DNA from: an uncultured Alistipes sp.
Lineage (GTDB): Bacteria; Bacteroidota; Bacteroidia; Bacteroidales; Rikenellaceae
Direction: 5' to 3'
NCBI GenBank assembly: GCA_945494785.1
Contig: CALYVN010000002.1
Location: forward strand, 1 to 64,000
DNA length: 64,000 nt
The position numbers and the translations under genes are program-made. Each line of letters starts with the position of its first letter. Position 1 is the stretch's first letter. Shown piece by piece: positions 1 through 8,620 of the stretch. The notes under the pieces are model-generated. The model had not been told where the DNA came from. It saw only the letters and a list, made by a program, of their open reading frames with translations, and searched no databases.

Positions 1-667
1 CGCGTTGTTCGGCAGTCGTTACCTCGCCCGTTACGAGCGAGTCGGAGATGGTGCAGATGCACAACGCCTTGTTGCCGCTGCGTGCCGCATTCATATAGAG
101 TGCCGACGACTCCATCTCGACCGCCAATACACCCATCTTTTGCCATTTGTGCCAAGCCTCTTTGTCATCGCTGTAAAAGGTCTCGCTGGCGAGGATGTTG
201 CCGACACGATAGTTGATACCCATGCTCTCCGCCTTTTCGACAGCTTTGCGCACGAGGTCGAAATCGGCAATCGGCGCGAATGTACCCGGCAGATTGTATT
301 GTGCACCGTAACTCGAACTGTCGCACGCTCCCATGCCTATTACGACATCGCCGCAATGCAGGTCGGCATTGTAGGCACCTGCTGAGCCGGTACGGATGAT
401 GCTCTTGACACCGTAGAAATTGTAGAGTTCGTAGGTGTAAATGCCGATGGACGATACACCCATGCCATGTCCCATGACCGACACCCGTTTGCCTTTGTAG
501 GTGCCGGTAAAGCACCACATTCCGCGCACCTCGTTTACGAGTACGGGGTTGTCCAGATAATGCTCCGCCATGAATTTTGCACGGCGAGGGTCGCCCGCCA
601 TTATCACTTTGTCGGCGCTTTCGCCCAATTTTGCCCCGATATGCGGGGTAGGTGTCATATCTTTCAT
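1..667 (-). CDS. deoD: Purine nucleoside phosphorylase DeoD, 3' end outside the window
   Basis: This is a phosphorolytic nucleosidase of the DeoD (hexameric) PNP class, which splits purine nucleosides into base and ribose-1-phosphate in purine salvage. The reverse-strand translation starts MKDMTPTPHIGAKLGESADK and gives about 222 codons before the left edge. It carries the phosphate-binding segment MAGDPRRAKF near residue 23, the HGMGVSSIGIY and RTGSAGAY segments, and the purine/ribose-binding VEMESSALY late in the fragment, as in DeoD enzymes. The gene is absent from the ORF track because its stop codon lies outside the window. Met1 was chosen because a TAnnTTTG box sits 22 nt upstream; Met4 is an alternative start. 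Only the last part of the roughly 235-residue protein is missing. Confidence 0.93.
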   Translation of the reverse strand, partial: MKDMTPTPHIGAKLGESADKVIMAGDPRRAKFMAEHYLDNPVLVNEVRGMWCFTGTYKGKRVSVMGHGMGVSSIGIYTYELYNFYGVKSIIRTGSAGAYNADLHCGDVVIGMGACDSSSYGAQYNLPGTFAPIADFDLVRKAVEKAESMGINYRVGNILASETFYSDDKEAWHKWQKMGVLAVEMESSALYMNAARSGNKALCICTISDSLVTGEVTTAEQR

Positions 668-689
668 AGTCATCGAAATTTGCTGTTTA

Positions 690-697
690 CAAAGATA
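690..697 (-). promoter_or_regulatory. TATCTTTG -7 box of deoD
   Basis: The element reads TATCTTTG on the minus strand and matches the Bacteroidetes sigma-ABfr -7 consensus TAnnTTTG. It lies 22 nt upstream of the deoD start codon. Confidence 0.7.
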
Positions 698-703
698 AGA
701 AAA

Positions 704-1828
704 TTATTTCACATAAAACTTATATATGCAGGTGTGTGTATAAAGGTCGTCGGGACGCACCGTGCATGAAGGGAATTGCGGATGGTTGGGCGAATCGGGA
801 TACCTTTGCGTTTCGAGCGCAACGGCACTCCGATAGTTTATCGGTCGCCCGTATTTGCCGCAATAGGAGCCGTCGAAAAAGTTGCCGCAGTAGAATTGCA
901 GGGCGATTTGGTCGCTCGCAATCTCTATGCCCCGTCCGCTTGCGGGGTCGTAAAGGTCGGCAAATTTGACAATCGTTTTGTCGTCCGCACGGTCGATAAT
1001 CCAATTGTGGTCGTAGCCTGCACCGTAGCGCAACTGCTCGTTGTCGCAATCCACGCGCTCGCCTATCGTATGGGCGGTGCGGAAATCGAACGGCGTGCCT
1101 TCGATCGCCATAATCTCGCCCGTCGGAATCAACAGCGGGTCGATTGGCGTGATGTGCGAGGCGTCGATGCGCAGTTCGTGGTCGAGAATTGTGCCGTTGC
1201 CCTCGCCGTGCAGGTTGAAAAAGGAGTGGTGCGACAGATTCAGTACGGTCGGAGCATCTGTCGTGGCTGCGTATGTTACGACAAATTCGTTGTCGTCGGT
1301 GAGTGCGTATTTCATCTCGATTTCGCGATTGCCAGGGAAACCGTCCTGCCCGTCGGGCAGTGCGGCGTGGAAGACAATCTCGTTTTTGCCGTGCGACGCA
1401 ACATCCCACACTATGCGGTCTATGCCGAGCGTGCCGCCGTGCAGCGTCTGCCCGTTGTTGTTTTGAGGCAGGGTATAATCCTTGCCGTCGAGCGCGAAGT
1501 GTCCGCCCGCTATGCGGTTGGCGTATGGTCCTACGGCAGCGCCCAAAAACCGCTCGCCCGTGTTGTCGATGTAACGGTCGATGCTGTCGTAGCCGATTTC
1601 TATGTCGGCATAGTCGCCATTGCGGTCGGGCATCCAGAGCGATACGACACGCGCGCCGTAATTGGTTACCTGCATCACCAAATCGCCACCGCGCAAGGTG
1701 TAAAGGCCGACTTTGCGGCCATCGATTTCGGTGTCGAATGCCGCATCGTCAATCAACACAATCTGCTGCTTGGCACTGTTGCATGCAGCGGCAGACAAGA
1801 CGAATAGATATAAAAGCAGTCGTTTCAT
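704..1828 (-). CDS. galM: Galactose mutarotase (aldose 1-epimerase), predicted lipoprotein
   Basis: This enzyme interconverts the alpha and beta anomers of galactose or glucose ahead of the Leloir pathway. The track ORF begins at 2002, but the ATG at 1828 gives a lipoprotein signal (MKRLLLYLFVLSAAACNS) and lies 24 nt downstream of a -7 box, so the mature protein is about 374 aa and probably membrane-anchored outside the cytoplasm. The catalytic His lies in NLSHHSFFNL, the substrate-binding region in GYDHNWII, and the catalytic Glu in ALETQRYPDSPNHPQFPS; all are standard for the family. No transporter or galactokinase is adjacent. A lipid-anchored form fits processing of external sugars, as seen in several Bacteroidetes; that role is inferred. 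Confidence 0.95.
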   Translation of the reverse strand: MKRLLLYLFVLSAAACNSAKQQIVLIDDAAFDTEIDGRKVGLYTLRGGDLVMQVTNYGARVVSLWMPDRNGDYADIEIGYDSIDRYIDNTGERFLGAAVGPYANRIAGGHFALDGKDYTLPQNNNGQTLHGGTLGIDRIVWDVASHGKNEIVFHAALPDGQDGFPGNREIEMKYALTDDNEFVVTYAATTDAPTVLNLSHHSFFNLHGEGNGTILDHELRIDASHITPIDPLLIPTGEIMAIEGTPFDFRTAHTIGERVDCDNEQLRYGAGYDHNWIIDRADDKTIVKFADLYDPASGRGIEIASDQIALQFYCGNFFDGSYCGKYGRPINYRSAVALETQRYPDSPNHPQFPSCTVRPDDLYTHTCIYKFYVK

Positions 1829-1852
1829 GGTGCTGTGATTTTGTCCTATTCG

Positions 1853-1860
1853 CAAATATA
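1853..1860 (-). promoter_or_regulatory. TATATTTG -7 box of galM
   Basis: TATATTTG on the minus strand lies 24 nt before the galM ATG. It sits only 13 bp from an oppositely oriented box serving the acyltransferase, so the two promoters must overlap in their upstream halves. Confidence 0.75.
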
Positions 1861-1873
1861 ATGAGATTTTGTC

Positions 1874-1881
1874 TATATTTG
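1874..1881 (+). promoter_or_regulatory. TATATTTG -7 box of the acyltransferase gene
   Basis: TATATTTG on the plus strand lies upstream of both possible starts (1961 and 2009) of the acyltransferase gene. It is divergent from the galM box. Confidence 0.6.
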
Positions 1882-2008
1882 TCATGCCGAAACTATTTTT
1901 CGGAGATAAAACGAATCGAATTGCGATTGTCCGCAGTGCCGATGCAGTGTAACTGCTGCGATGCACAACGCCGCGCGATTGATTCCGACAAAAGTGGAGC
2001 ATATTTCA

Positions 2009-3040
2009 ATGGAGACAGCAAACGGGTGTTCTATCCCTCGAACTTCGCGCACGACCGACCGCTTGGTTTATATCGATATTGCCAAGGCGTTGTGTATCGT
2101 ATTGGTGGTTATCGGCCACTACGCTCCCGCAGGTTGTCCTGCATGGTGGCAGTGTGTGCATGACATAATCTACACATTCCACATGCCGTTGTTTATGTTT
2201 GCCGGCGGTTTCGTCTATATGGCAACGAAAAAGGATGAACCATACACAGCTTTCATCATCAAGAAAGTTCGCCGCCTGATGATACCTTATTTTGTCGTTT
2301 CGGCCATTGTCATAGGACTCAAACTATTGGCGGACAACATAATGTACGTGCAACATCCGAAGACGGCAATGTCGTTCGTCAGAATGTTCTACTATCCGGA
2401 GGCGGGTGCTTTTCTGTGGTTTATTTACGCGCTGTGGTGGATGTTTGTCGTCGTTCCGCTCTTTAAGACCAAAGGGCAGCGGTTGGTACTCTTCGGCATA
2501 TCGATATTGCTGCACTATATCCCGTTTGCGCTACCCGATGTGTTGTGTTTGGCGGAGTTTAAGACGATGCTGATATACTTTATGCTGGGAGTAATACTGT
2601 ATGATTGGAAATCCTCGCTTGCAGTTCTCGGGCGAGTGCCGACATCGGTCTATATACTCCTTTTTGCGGCAGCCTGTGCGATACTAAACGCAAATGCAGG
2701 GGAGTTGTGGCAGACATGCGCCCGTGTTGCCGCTCCGTTTCTCGGCATTGCTGCAACCATCTCCCTGTCAAAGGTGGTCGAAAAGTCGAAAATCGGGAAG
2801 AATTGGCTGATGACGACTTCCGCTTCGTCCTACATCATATATCTGTTCCATACGACATTCGAGGGCTTGGCAAAGGCGGTATTGGTCAAAATCCCCTATC
2901 TCAACGATACGACCGACCATTTTGCATTTTTGCTCGGTGCGATATGGGTAGTGGCGTGCGGAGTGGTGCTGCCGATTGTTCTGAACGAAAAGATTTTGAA
3001 AAAATATACCCTGACAAAGGTGTTGTTCGGCCTCAAATAA
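2009..3040 (+). CDS. Acyltransferase family 3 membrane protein
   Basis: This is an integral membrane O-acyltransferase of the Acyl_transf_3 (OatA/NodX-like) family, which moves acetyl or other acyl groups onto extracytoplasmic sugars. The typical opening RLVYIDIAKALCIVLVVIGHY carries the conserved arginine- or lysine-rich family start followed by a His in TM1, and FHMPLFMFAGGFVY is the usual second motif. About ten hydrophobic segments follow, ending in a basic tail. I chose the ATG at 2009, preceded by GTGGAG; the ATG at 1961 would add 16 residues with no family similarity. The gene stands alone and is divergent from galM. The acceptor (lipopolysaccharide, capsule or glycan) cannot be read from the sequence. 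Confidence 0.85.
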   Translation: METANGCSIPRTSRTTDRLVYIDIAKALCIVLVVIGHYAPAGCPAWWQCVHDIIYTFHMPLFMFAGGFVYMATKKDEPYTAFIIKKVRRLMIPYFVVSAIVIGLKLLADNIMYVQHPKTAMSFVRMFYYPEAGAFLWFIYALWWMFVVVPLFKTKGQRLVLFGISILLHYIPFALPDVLCLAEFKTMLIYFMLGVILYDWKSSLAVLGRVPTSVYILLFAAACAILNANAGELWQTCARVAAPFLGIAATISLSKVVEKSKIGKNWLMTTSASSYIIYLFHTTFEGLAKAVLVKIPYLNDTTDHFAFLLGAIWVVACGVVLPIVLNEKILKKYTLTKVLFGLK

Positions 3041-3120
3041 CCGACCGTTTCGACCATGTCGCCGTATCGGTCGGGATGGAGTCCTACCTTTGCGAGGTGT
3101 CGCAAATACGGGATTTTGCC

Positions 3121-3128
3121 TATATTTG
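3121..3128 (+). promoter_or_regulatory. TATATTTG -7 box of ung
   Basis: TATATTTG ends 27 nt before the ung ATG. Confidence 0.75.
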
Positions 3129-3155
3129 CACGGAATCAGTAATAATTTTTGAGAG

Positions 3156-3818
3156 ATGGAAGTACGCATTGCCGAGGATTGGAAACGAATCCTGCAACCC
3201 GAATTCGACAAACCCTATTTCGAGCGACTGACAGCATTTGTCCGCTCCGAATACGCATCGCACAAGGTATTCCCGCAGGGGCGCAACATATTCCGCGCAT
3301 TCGACAAATGCCCCTTCGGGGAGTTGAAGGTGGTCATCATCGGACAAGACCCCTATCATGGCGACGGTCAGGCCAACGGGCTCTGTTTCTCGGTCAATGA
3401 CGGTGTGCCGTTTCCGCCTTCGCTGGAAAATATATTCAGGGAGGTGCGCGACGATATGGGTGTTCCGATACCGTCGAGCGGCAACCTCGACCGTTGGGCG
3501 GAACAGGGCGTTCTGTTGCTCAACTCTGTGCTGACGGTCAGGGCTCACATGGCGGCTTCGCACGCCAAGCAGGGTTGGGAGCAGTTTACCGATGCGGTTG
3601 TGCGTGCCATTGCCGAGCGCAAGGAGGGCGTCGTCTATATGTTGTGGGGTAGTTATGCCCAACGCAAGGGTGCAATTGCCGATGCGTCGCGCAATCTGAT
3701 TCTAAAATCGGTACACCCATCGCCTCTCTCCGTGTATCGCGGATTTTTCGGCTCGCACCACTTTTCGCAGGCCAATGCCTACCTTGCAGCGCACGGCAAA
3801 ACCCCGGTAGTGTGGTAG
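3156..3818 (+). CDS. ung: Uracil-DNA glycosylase, family 1
   Basis: This enzyme removes uracil from DNA to start base-excision repair. At 220 aa it has the normal family 1 length. The water-activating motif GQDPYHG lies at residues 63-69 (Asp65 catalytic), the uracil-recognition segment GLCFSV follows, LLLNSVLTV contains the conserved Asn region, and HPSPLSVYRGFFGSHHFSQAN is the DNA-intercalating Leu loop with the catalytic His. It has its own promoter and is followed by a strong hairpin shared with the convergent amidase gene, so it is probably monocistronic. Confidence 0.98.
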   Translation: MEVRIAEDWKRILQPEFDKPYFERLTAFVRSEYASHKVFPQGRNIFRAFDKCPFGELKVVIIGQDPYHGDGQANGLCFSVNDGVPFPPSLENIFREVRDDMGVPIPSSGNLDRWAEQGVLLLNSVLTVRAHMAASHAKQGWEQFTDAVVRAIAERKEGVVYMLWGSYAQRKGAIADASRNLILKSVHPSPLSVYRGFFGSHHFSQANAYLAAHGKTPVVW

Positions 3819-3847
3819 GGGTCGGCAAGCGGGCAGACGATAATAAA

Positions 3848-3878
3848 ACAGGAGGCTTTTGCCTCCTGTCTTTATTTT
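3848..3878. terminator. Bidirectional terminator between ung and the amidase gene
   Basis: A 9-bp perfect stem (ACAGGAGGC/GCCTCCTGT) has a 4-nt loop, a T-rich run on the plus side (CTTTATTTTA) and an A-rich run on the other. It sits between two convergent genes. Confidence 0.85.
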
Positions 3879-5059
3879 ACCTTGAAATCGTATTCTTTGC
3901 CGTATTCCCGCAATATTGCAAGTTTGAGCGACTTTTCCGTCAGATTATAGACCGCCGACCATTGTGTCTGCGAGGTCAATTCCTCGGTAGGCGGTTGGGA
4001 GACGGCACTGAGCAATTCCATTGCCTCTGTTGCGGTCAGGGCGTACTTTTTTTCGAGCAGGATTTTCCGCATCGTTTCATAGCGGTCTTTGCCATGGCTC
4101 GAACACCAACCGTCGTTGGTATTTGCCATTGAAGGTGCTATGTAGAAATTGGTTACGCAGCGCAGTATGTCTTTGCCCGTAAATACCTCCATGGTTGCAG
4201 GATGCTCGCCGCCGTCGGCGAAGGTGTATTCCACGATGGCATAATCGCCCGTTGCATCTGCCATGAAATAGTGGTAGTTGCTGCGACCGTTGCCACGCAT
4301 ATCCATATCATACTCTTTGAGCATCTGTATAGCCTCTTTGATGGTCGAAGCCCTGTCGAGCAGCATTCGGATTGCAACCGTCGTATTGATTTTCGGCTTG
4401 CCGGTATTCTGGCATGTCTGTTTCTCGTTCAACGCCAGCACTCCGATGGCGAAGCCGTCCTCGTTGATGCCGTCGAGTGCGGCATAAGGCAGACCCATCA
4501 ACAGCGACAGGTCGGTCTTTTCGTCCGAATAGAATCCCTGCCCGTAATTCAACTGCAAGCCGTCCACCATCGAAATCGATCTCTTGCCGCCTTTGGGTGC
4601 TGTGTGTACGAGAATTGCCGAGATTGGTTGGTAACTCTCATTGTCGGCAGTGAAGTGGCGGAAATCGTAATTGCGACCCATCAAAAAGTCGGAGCCATCG
4701 GACTGCGGCACTGCAAATGCGCTGCATCCCGCACCAAACGACACGTCGCCTGCGTCAGCCGGCAATTTGTCGTAAAGCAGCGAGGCTACATAGCCGAAGA
4801 GTCGGGTAGTCTCCGTAATGCCCGATTTCAACACCACGTCCAACTTGTAATCGATTGTATAATCGACCTCGTACAGACGGCCTTGTCCGTCCAAATCCTT
4901 GATTGAGTTGAGCATGGCCAATTTTTCGGCATCGGTGATGTATGCCGCCCTTCTCGCTATCGGCGACGAGTCGGAGTTGTGTAAAGAACTAACGGTTGCC
5001 ATTATGATAATTGTAATGATTGTTAAGGAAAGCAGGATAATTTTGTGGGTTGTTTTCAT
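3872..5059 (-). CDS. Ntn-type linear amide C-N hydrolase (choloylglycine hydrolase/NAAA-like), membrane-anchored
   Basis: This is a predicted N-terminal-nucleophile hydrolase of the choloylglycine hydrolase/acid-ceramidase-like group, which cleaves linear amide bonds such as those of N-acyl amino acids. A hydrophobic N-terminal segment (residues 7-21) forms a signal anchor. The candidate nucleophile is Cys112 in GAGCSAF, followed by FLMGRNYDF, which supplies the family Arg and Asp, and later NEDGFAIGV. Cys112 lies behind about 110 residues, as in NAAA and C45 acyltransferases, where self-cleavage frees the Cys; bile-salt hydrolases expose it almost at once. The ORF start (GTG at 5068) was moved to the ATG at 5059, 22 nt below a -7 box. 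The substrate is unknown; bile-salt, penicillin-type or lipid amides are all possible. Confidence 0.8.
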   Translation of the reverse strand: MKTTHKIILLSLTIITIIIMATVSSLHNSDSSPIARRAAYITDAEKLAMLNSIKDLDGQGRLYEVDYTIDYKLDVVLKSGITETTRLFGYVASLLYDKLPADAGDVSFGAGCSAFAVPQSDGSDFLMGRNYDFRHFTADNESYQPISAILVHTAPKGGKRSISMVDGLQLNYGQGFYSDEKTDLSLLMGLPYAALDGINEDGFAIGVLALNEKQTCQNTGKPKINTTVAIRMLLDRASTIKEAIQMLKEYDMDMRGNGRSNYHYFMADATGDYAIVEYTFADGGEHPATMEVFTGKDILRCVTNFYIAPSMANTNDGWCSSHGKDRYETMRKILLEKKYALTATEAMELLSAVSQPPTEELTSQTQWSAVYNLTEKSLKLAILREYGKEYDFKVK

Positions 5060-5081
5060 AAAAATCACACTTGGTTTGATA

Positions 5082-5089
5082 CAAATGTA
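5082..5089 (-). promoter_or_regulatory. TACATTTG -7 box of the amidase gene
   Basis: TACATTTG on the minus strand lies 22 nt before the chosen ATG at 5059, which supports that start over the GTG at 5068. The rest of the 264-base gap up to gapA holds only the gapA terminator and nothing else I can interpret. Confidence 0.65.
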
Positions 5090-5266
5090 TAAACTATTTT
5101 GTTGTTGTCCAAATGTTTGATTGAAATATGTCGTCGTTTTTTTTCTCCCTGCCGCACTTCGACAGACGGTATGCAGCAGTTAGAATGCTGTACGGAAGCG
5201 GGGGATTTAGGGGGTGGGTAAAACGTGCCTTCGGCATACAACAAGTAATCCACACCAAACAGCGAA

Positions 5267-5303
5267 CAAAAAAAGAAGCGGCTCCCCATTAAGAGAACCG
5301 CTT
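5267..5303 (-). terminator. gapA terminator
   Basis: Read on the minus strand, AGCGGTTCTC pairs with GGGGAGCCGCT (10 bp with G-U pairs, loop TTAATG) and is followed by a run of T residues. It lies 20 nt after the gapA stop codon. Confidence 0.85.
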
Positions 5304-5323
5304 ACAGAAACCATTATATAGGA

Positions 5324-6352
<1,029 letters not shown>

Positions 6353-6404
6353 TTATAGTTTAATGAATGAAATAGTTACAATCTGTTATTTTTCTAACGC
6401 TGTG

Positions 6405-6412
6405 CAAAAGTA
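6405..6412 (-). promoter_or_regulatory. TACTTTTG -7 box of gapA
   Basis: TACTTTTG on the minus strand implies an mRNA leader of roughly 55-60 nt. That is longer than for most genes here. I see no obvious structure in the leader. Confidence 0.65.
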
Positions 6413-6571
6413 CACACTTTATACAATTTACGCAAATAAAAAATAAAATTTTTTAGTAAGAACCCTTTCTATTGCCTTTCACTGCAAAAGCCGTGCAAAT
6501 TTTCCCTCTTCCGCGCAGGTGTTTTTGTATCTTTTTTTGCCGCTCGGCATTGTCCGGACGAGAGCGGGTCG

Positions 6572-7324
6572 TTACTTTCCGCGTCGTGCGCGTTTGGCCA
6601 TGGCAGAGGCGAAGACGAAATCGTTGAGTTCGGGATTGTCGGCGTGCAGTATCTCCTCGTTCGTCCCTTCCCACCACTTTTTACCTTGGTAAATATAGAC
6701 GACTTTTTCGCCTATCTCCATTACCGAGTTCATGTCGTGCGTGTTGATTATGGTCGTTATGCCGTACTCCTTCGTGATGCCGTGAATCAGATTGTCGATG
6801 ACAATCGAGGTCTGCGGGTCCAAACCCGAATTTGGCTCGTCGCAGAACAGATAGCGCGGATTCATCACAATAGCCCTCGCAATGGCTACGCGCTTAATCA
6901 TTCCGCCCGACAACTCCGACGGATAGAGATGGTGGGCATCCGACAGATTGACGCGGCTCAAACAATAATCCACTCTCTCGCGTTTTTGCGCCTCGCTGTC
7001 GTCGGTAAACAAATCGAGCGGCAGCCGTACATTCTCGTAAACGGTCGAAGAGTCGATAAGCGCACCTCCCTGAAAAATCATGCCTATATCCTTTCTGACA
7101 CGTTTGCGGTCGTTGAAGGAGAGCGAGGTGTAACACACATCGTCGAAAAAGATGTCGCCTTCGTCGGGCGTATGCAGTCCGACCAGAGTTTTGAGCAATA
7201 CCGTTTTGCCCGAACCGCTGCGTCCGATAATCAGATTGGTCTTGCCCGTCTCGAACTCTATCGAGATGTCTTCTATCACCCTCCTTCCCTCGAAGGATTT
7301 CGATATGTGTTCACACTTTATCAC
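6572..7324 (-). CDS. mlaF: ABC transporter ATP-binding protein, MlaF/Mkl type
   Basis: This is the ATPase of a phospholipid-trafficking Mla-type ABC transporter, working with the permease encoded just upstream. Walker A is GRSGSGKT, the Q-loop region MIFQGGALIDSSTV is characteristic of MlaF, the signature is LSGGMIKRVAIARAI, and Walker B is RYLFCDEP. The track ORF extends to 7576 but antiparallels mlaE there; the true start is the GTG at 7324, which overlaps the mlaE stop in GTGA and gives 250 aa, the usual length. Translational coupling to mlaE is likely. No mlaD gene (substrate-binding MCE protein) is visible in the window. The 230 bases downstream, up to gapA, hold only the gapA promoter. 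Confidence 0.93.
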   Translation of the reverse strand: MIKCEHISKSFEGRRVIEDISIEFETGKTNLIIGRSGSGKTVLLKTLVGLHTPDEGDIFFDDVCYTSLSFNDRKRVRKDIGMIFQGGALIDSSTVYENVRLPLDLFTDDSEAQKRERVDYCLSRVNLSDAHHLYPSELSGGMIKRVAIARAIVMNPRYLFCDEPNSGLDPQTSIVIDNLIHGITKEYGITTIINTHDMNSVMEIGEKVVYIYQGKKWWEGTNEEILHADNPELNDFVFASAMAKRARRGK

Positions 7325-8064
7325 GTCAGCAACAGTTGTGTAAGGATGAGGTTGAATATGAGAATCGTAATCGAACTGACCACTACGGCGCGTGTCGAGG
7401 CGCGGCCGACTTCGAGCGAACTGCCTTTGGCGTAGTAGCCGTAGAATGCCGAAATCGAGGTGATGATGAAGGCGAAAACGGCTATTTTGATAAGCGAATA
7501 TATCACCTCCCACAGCACGAAATCGTACAGCAGACCCTCTATATAGTCGTCGGGCGACATGATGCCTGTCGTCCAAGCAATCGTATAGCCGCCTATTATG
7601 CCTATCATTATGGTGAGCAGGGTCAGGAATGGAAAGAAAAATACGGTGGCGATTATCTTGGGCAGAATCAGATACGAAGCGGAGTTTACACCCATGATTT
7701 CGAGTGCGTCTATCTGCTCCGTTATGCGCATCGTTCCAATCTCCGAGGCTATGTTCGAGCCGACCTTGCCCGCCAAAATCAAAGCCACGACGGTCGATGA
7801 AAATTCGAGCGTCATCGTCTCGCGCGTGGCATATCCGATGAGGTATTGCGGAATGAACGGCGATTCCAGACTGATGGACATCTGCAAAGTGATGGCGGCT
7901 CCGATGAATACGGAGATTATGGCAGTCAGACCTATGGAGTTGAGACCGAGTGCTTCGATTTCGAATATCACCCGACGACGGTATATCCCCATCTTCTCGG
8001 GTCGCGAGAAGACTTTGCCCATAAGGATACAGTACCTGCCTATCAGTTCAAAAATTTTCAACAC
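7321..8064 (-). CDS. mlaE: ABC transporter permease, MlaE/YrbE family
   Basis: This is the membrane subunit of the Mla-type lipid transporter in the inner membrane. The 247-residue protein shows the family pattern of an amphipathic N-terminus and about five membrane segments, with the conserved blocks GLTAIISVFIGAAITLQ, LEFSSTVVALILAGKVGSNIASEIGTMRITEQIDALEIMGV and LPKIIATV. The start is a GTG at 8064; an adjacent TTG is possible. It lies 51 nt below a DUF4834 gene and overlaps mlaF by four bases, forming a three-gene operon. Confidence 0.93.
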   Translation of the reverse strand: MLKIFELIGRYCILMGKVFSRPEKMGIYRRRVIFEIEALGLNSIGLTAIISVFIGAAITLQMSISLESPFIPQYLIGYATRETMTLEFSSTVVALILAGKVGSNIASEIGTMRITEQIDALEIMGVNSASYLILPKIIATVFFFPFLTLLTIMIGIIGGYTIAWTTGIMSPDDYIEGLLYDFVLWEVIYSLIKIAVFAFIITSISAFYGYYAKGSSLEVGRASTRAVVVSSITILIFNLILTQLLLT

Positions 8065-8115
8065 CTCTTTGCCGTTTTGTTCGTTTTGCGCCCGTTGTCG
8101 GCACAGTTGCTCCGA

Positions 8116-8487
8116 CTAATTTTCGGGTTTATGCTCTTTTACCTCTTTGAAATCGACATACTCTCCGACATCGTCGCTGACCCGTTTCTGCATAGTGTCG
8201 GTTTCGGTTATCGTAACATCGCCTTCGCGTTGCTGCCGTCTGCCGAAGCCGTACCAAGTGCTTTGTCGTCGTGCATCGGCATCCTGCTCCATCGTGCGCT
8301 GCGCATCGCGCACACGCCACACGAGCGAGAACCACGACAGCAACGATATGAGCAGTATCGCCAAGAAAATCAGAGCCACGACACCCAACAGATACGGCGC
8401 AACGCAAATCAACGCCAACAACAATACGAATGTCAGCGGATTGCGGCGTATGCTGCCAAGTAGCGAAGCGAAAAACATCTTTATCAT
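8116..8487 (-). CDS. DUF4834 family small membrane protein
   Basis: This 123-aa protein starts MIKMFFASLLGSIRRNP and has a hydrophobic hairpin at about residues 16-50 followed by a charged, Arg/Gln-rich cytoplasmic tail ending in EYVDFKEVKEHKPEN. That layout matches the Bacteroidetes family DUF4834, which has no known function. The track ORF to 8667 was trimmed to the ATG at 8487, the first start after a -7 box. As the first gene before mlaE-mlaF it may belong to the same process; this is inferred from position only. Confidence 0.75.
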   Translation of the reverse strand: MIKMFFASLLGSIRRNPLTFVLLLALICVAPYLLGVVALIFLAILLISLLSWFSLVWRVRDAQRTMEQDADARRQSTWYGFGRRQQREGDVTITETDTMQKRVSDDVGEYVDFKEVKEHKPEN

Positions 8488-8543
8488 ATTGCCTTTTGCG
8501 TACTTTGTATATCGAACGTACTGCAAGCGAATATATTTCGATG

Positions 8544-8551
8544 CAAAGATA
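8544..8551 (-). promoter_or_regulatory. TATCTTTG -7 box of the DUF4834-mlaE-mlaF operon
   Basis: TATCTTTG on the minus strand is the only such box upstream of the three genes. Confidence 0.65.
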
Positions 8552-8620
8552 AGATTTTTCCTGCAAAAACAAACGCATTGCCCACAGACAATGCGTTTGT
8601 TTGCAGAAGCGGGATGCCGA

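Noticed and set aside
776-1807. Long plus-strand ORF antisense to galM
   Set aside because: Its translation shows no family motif and the reverse strand encodes a complete mutarotase. Similar long antisense shadows (9098..10660, 21055..22635, 40115..41551, 52855..54261 and others) were left out for the same reason.
5065-5289. 74-aa minus-strand ORF between gapA and the amidase
   Set aside because: It starts at the gapA terminator, lacks a promoter box and has no recognisable sequence; treated as non-coding.
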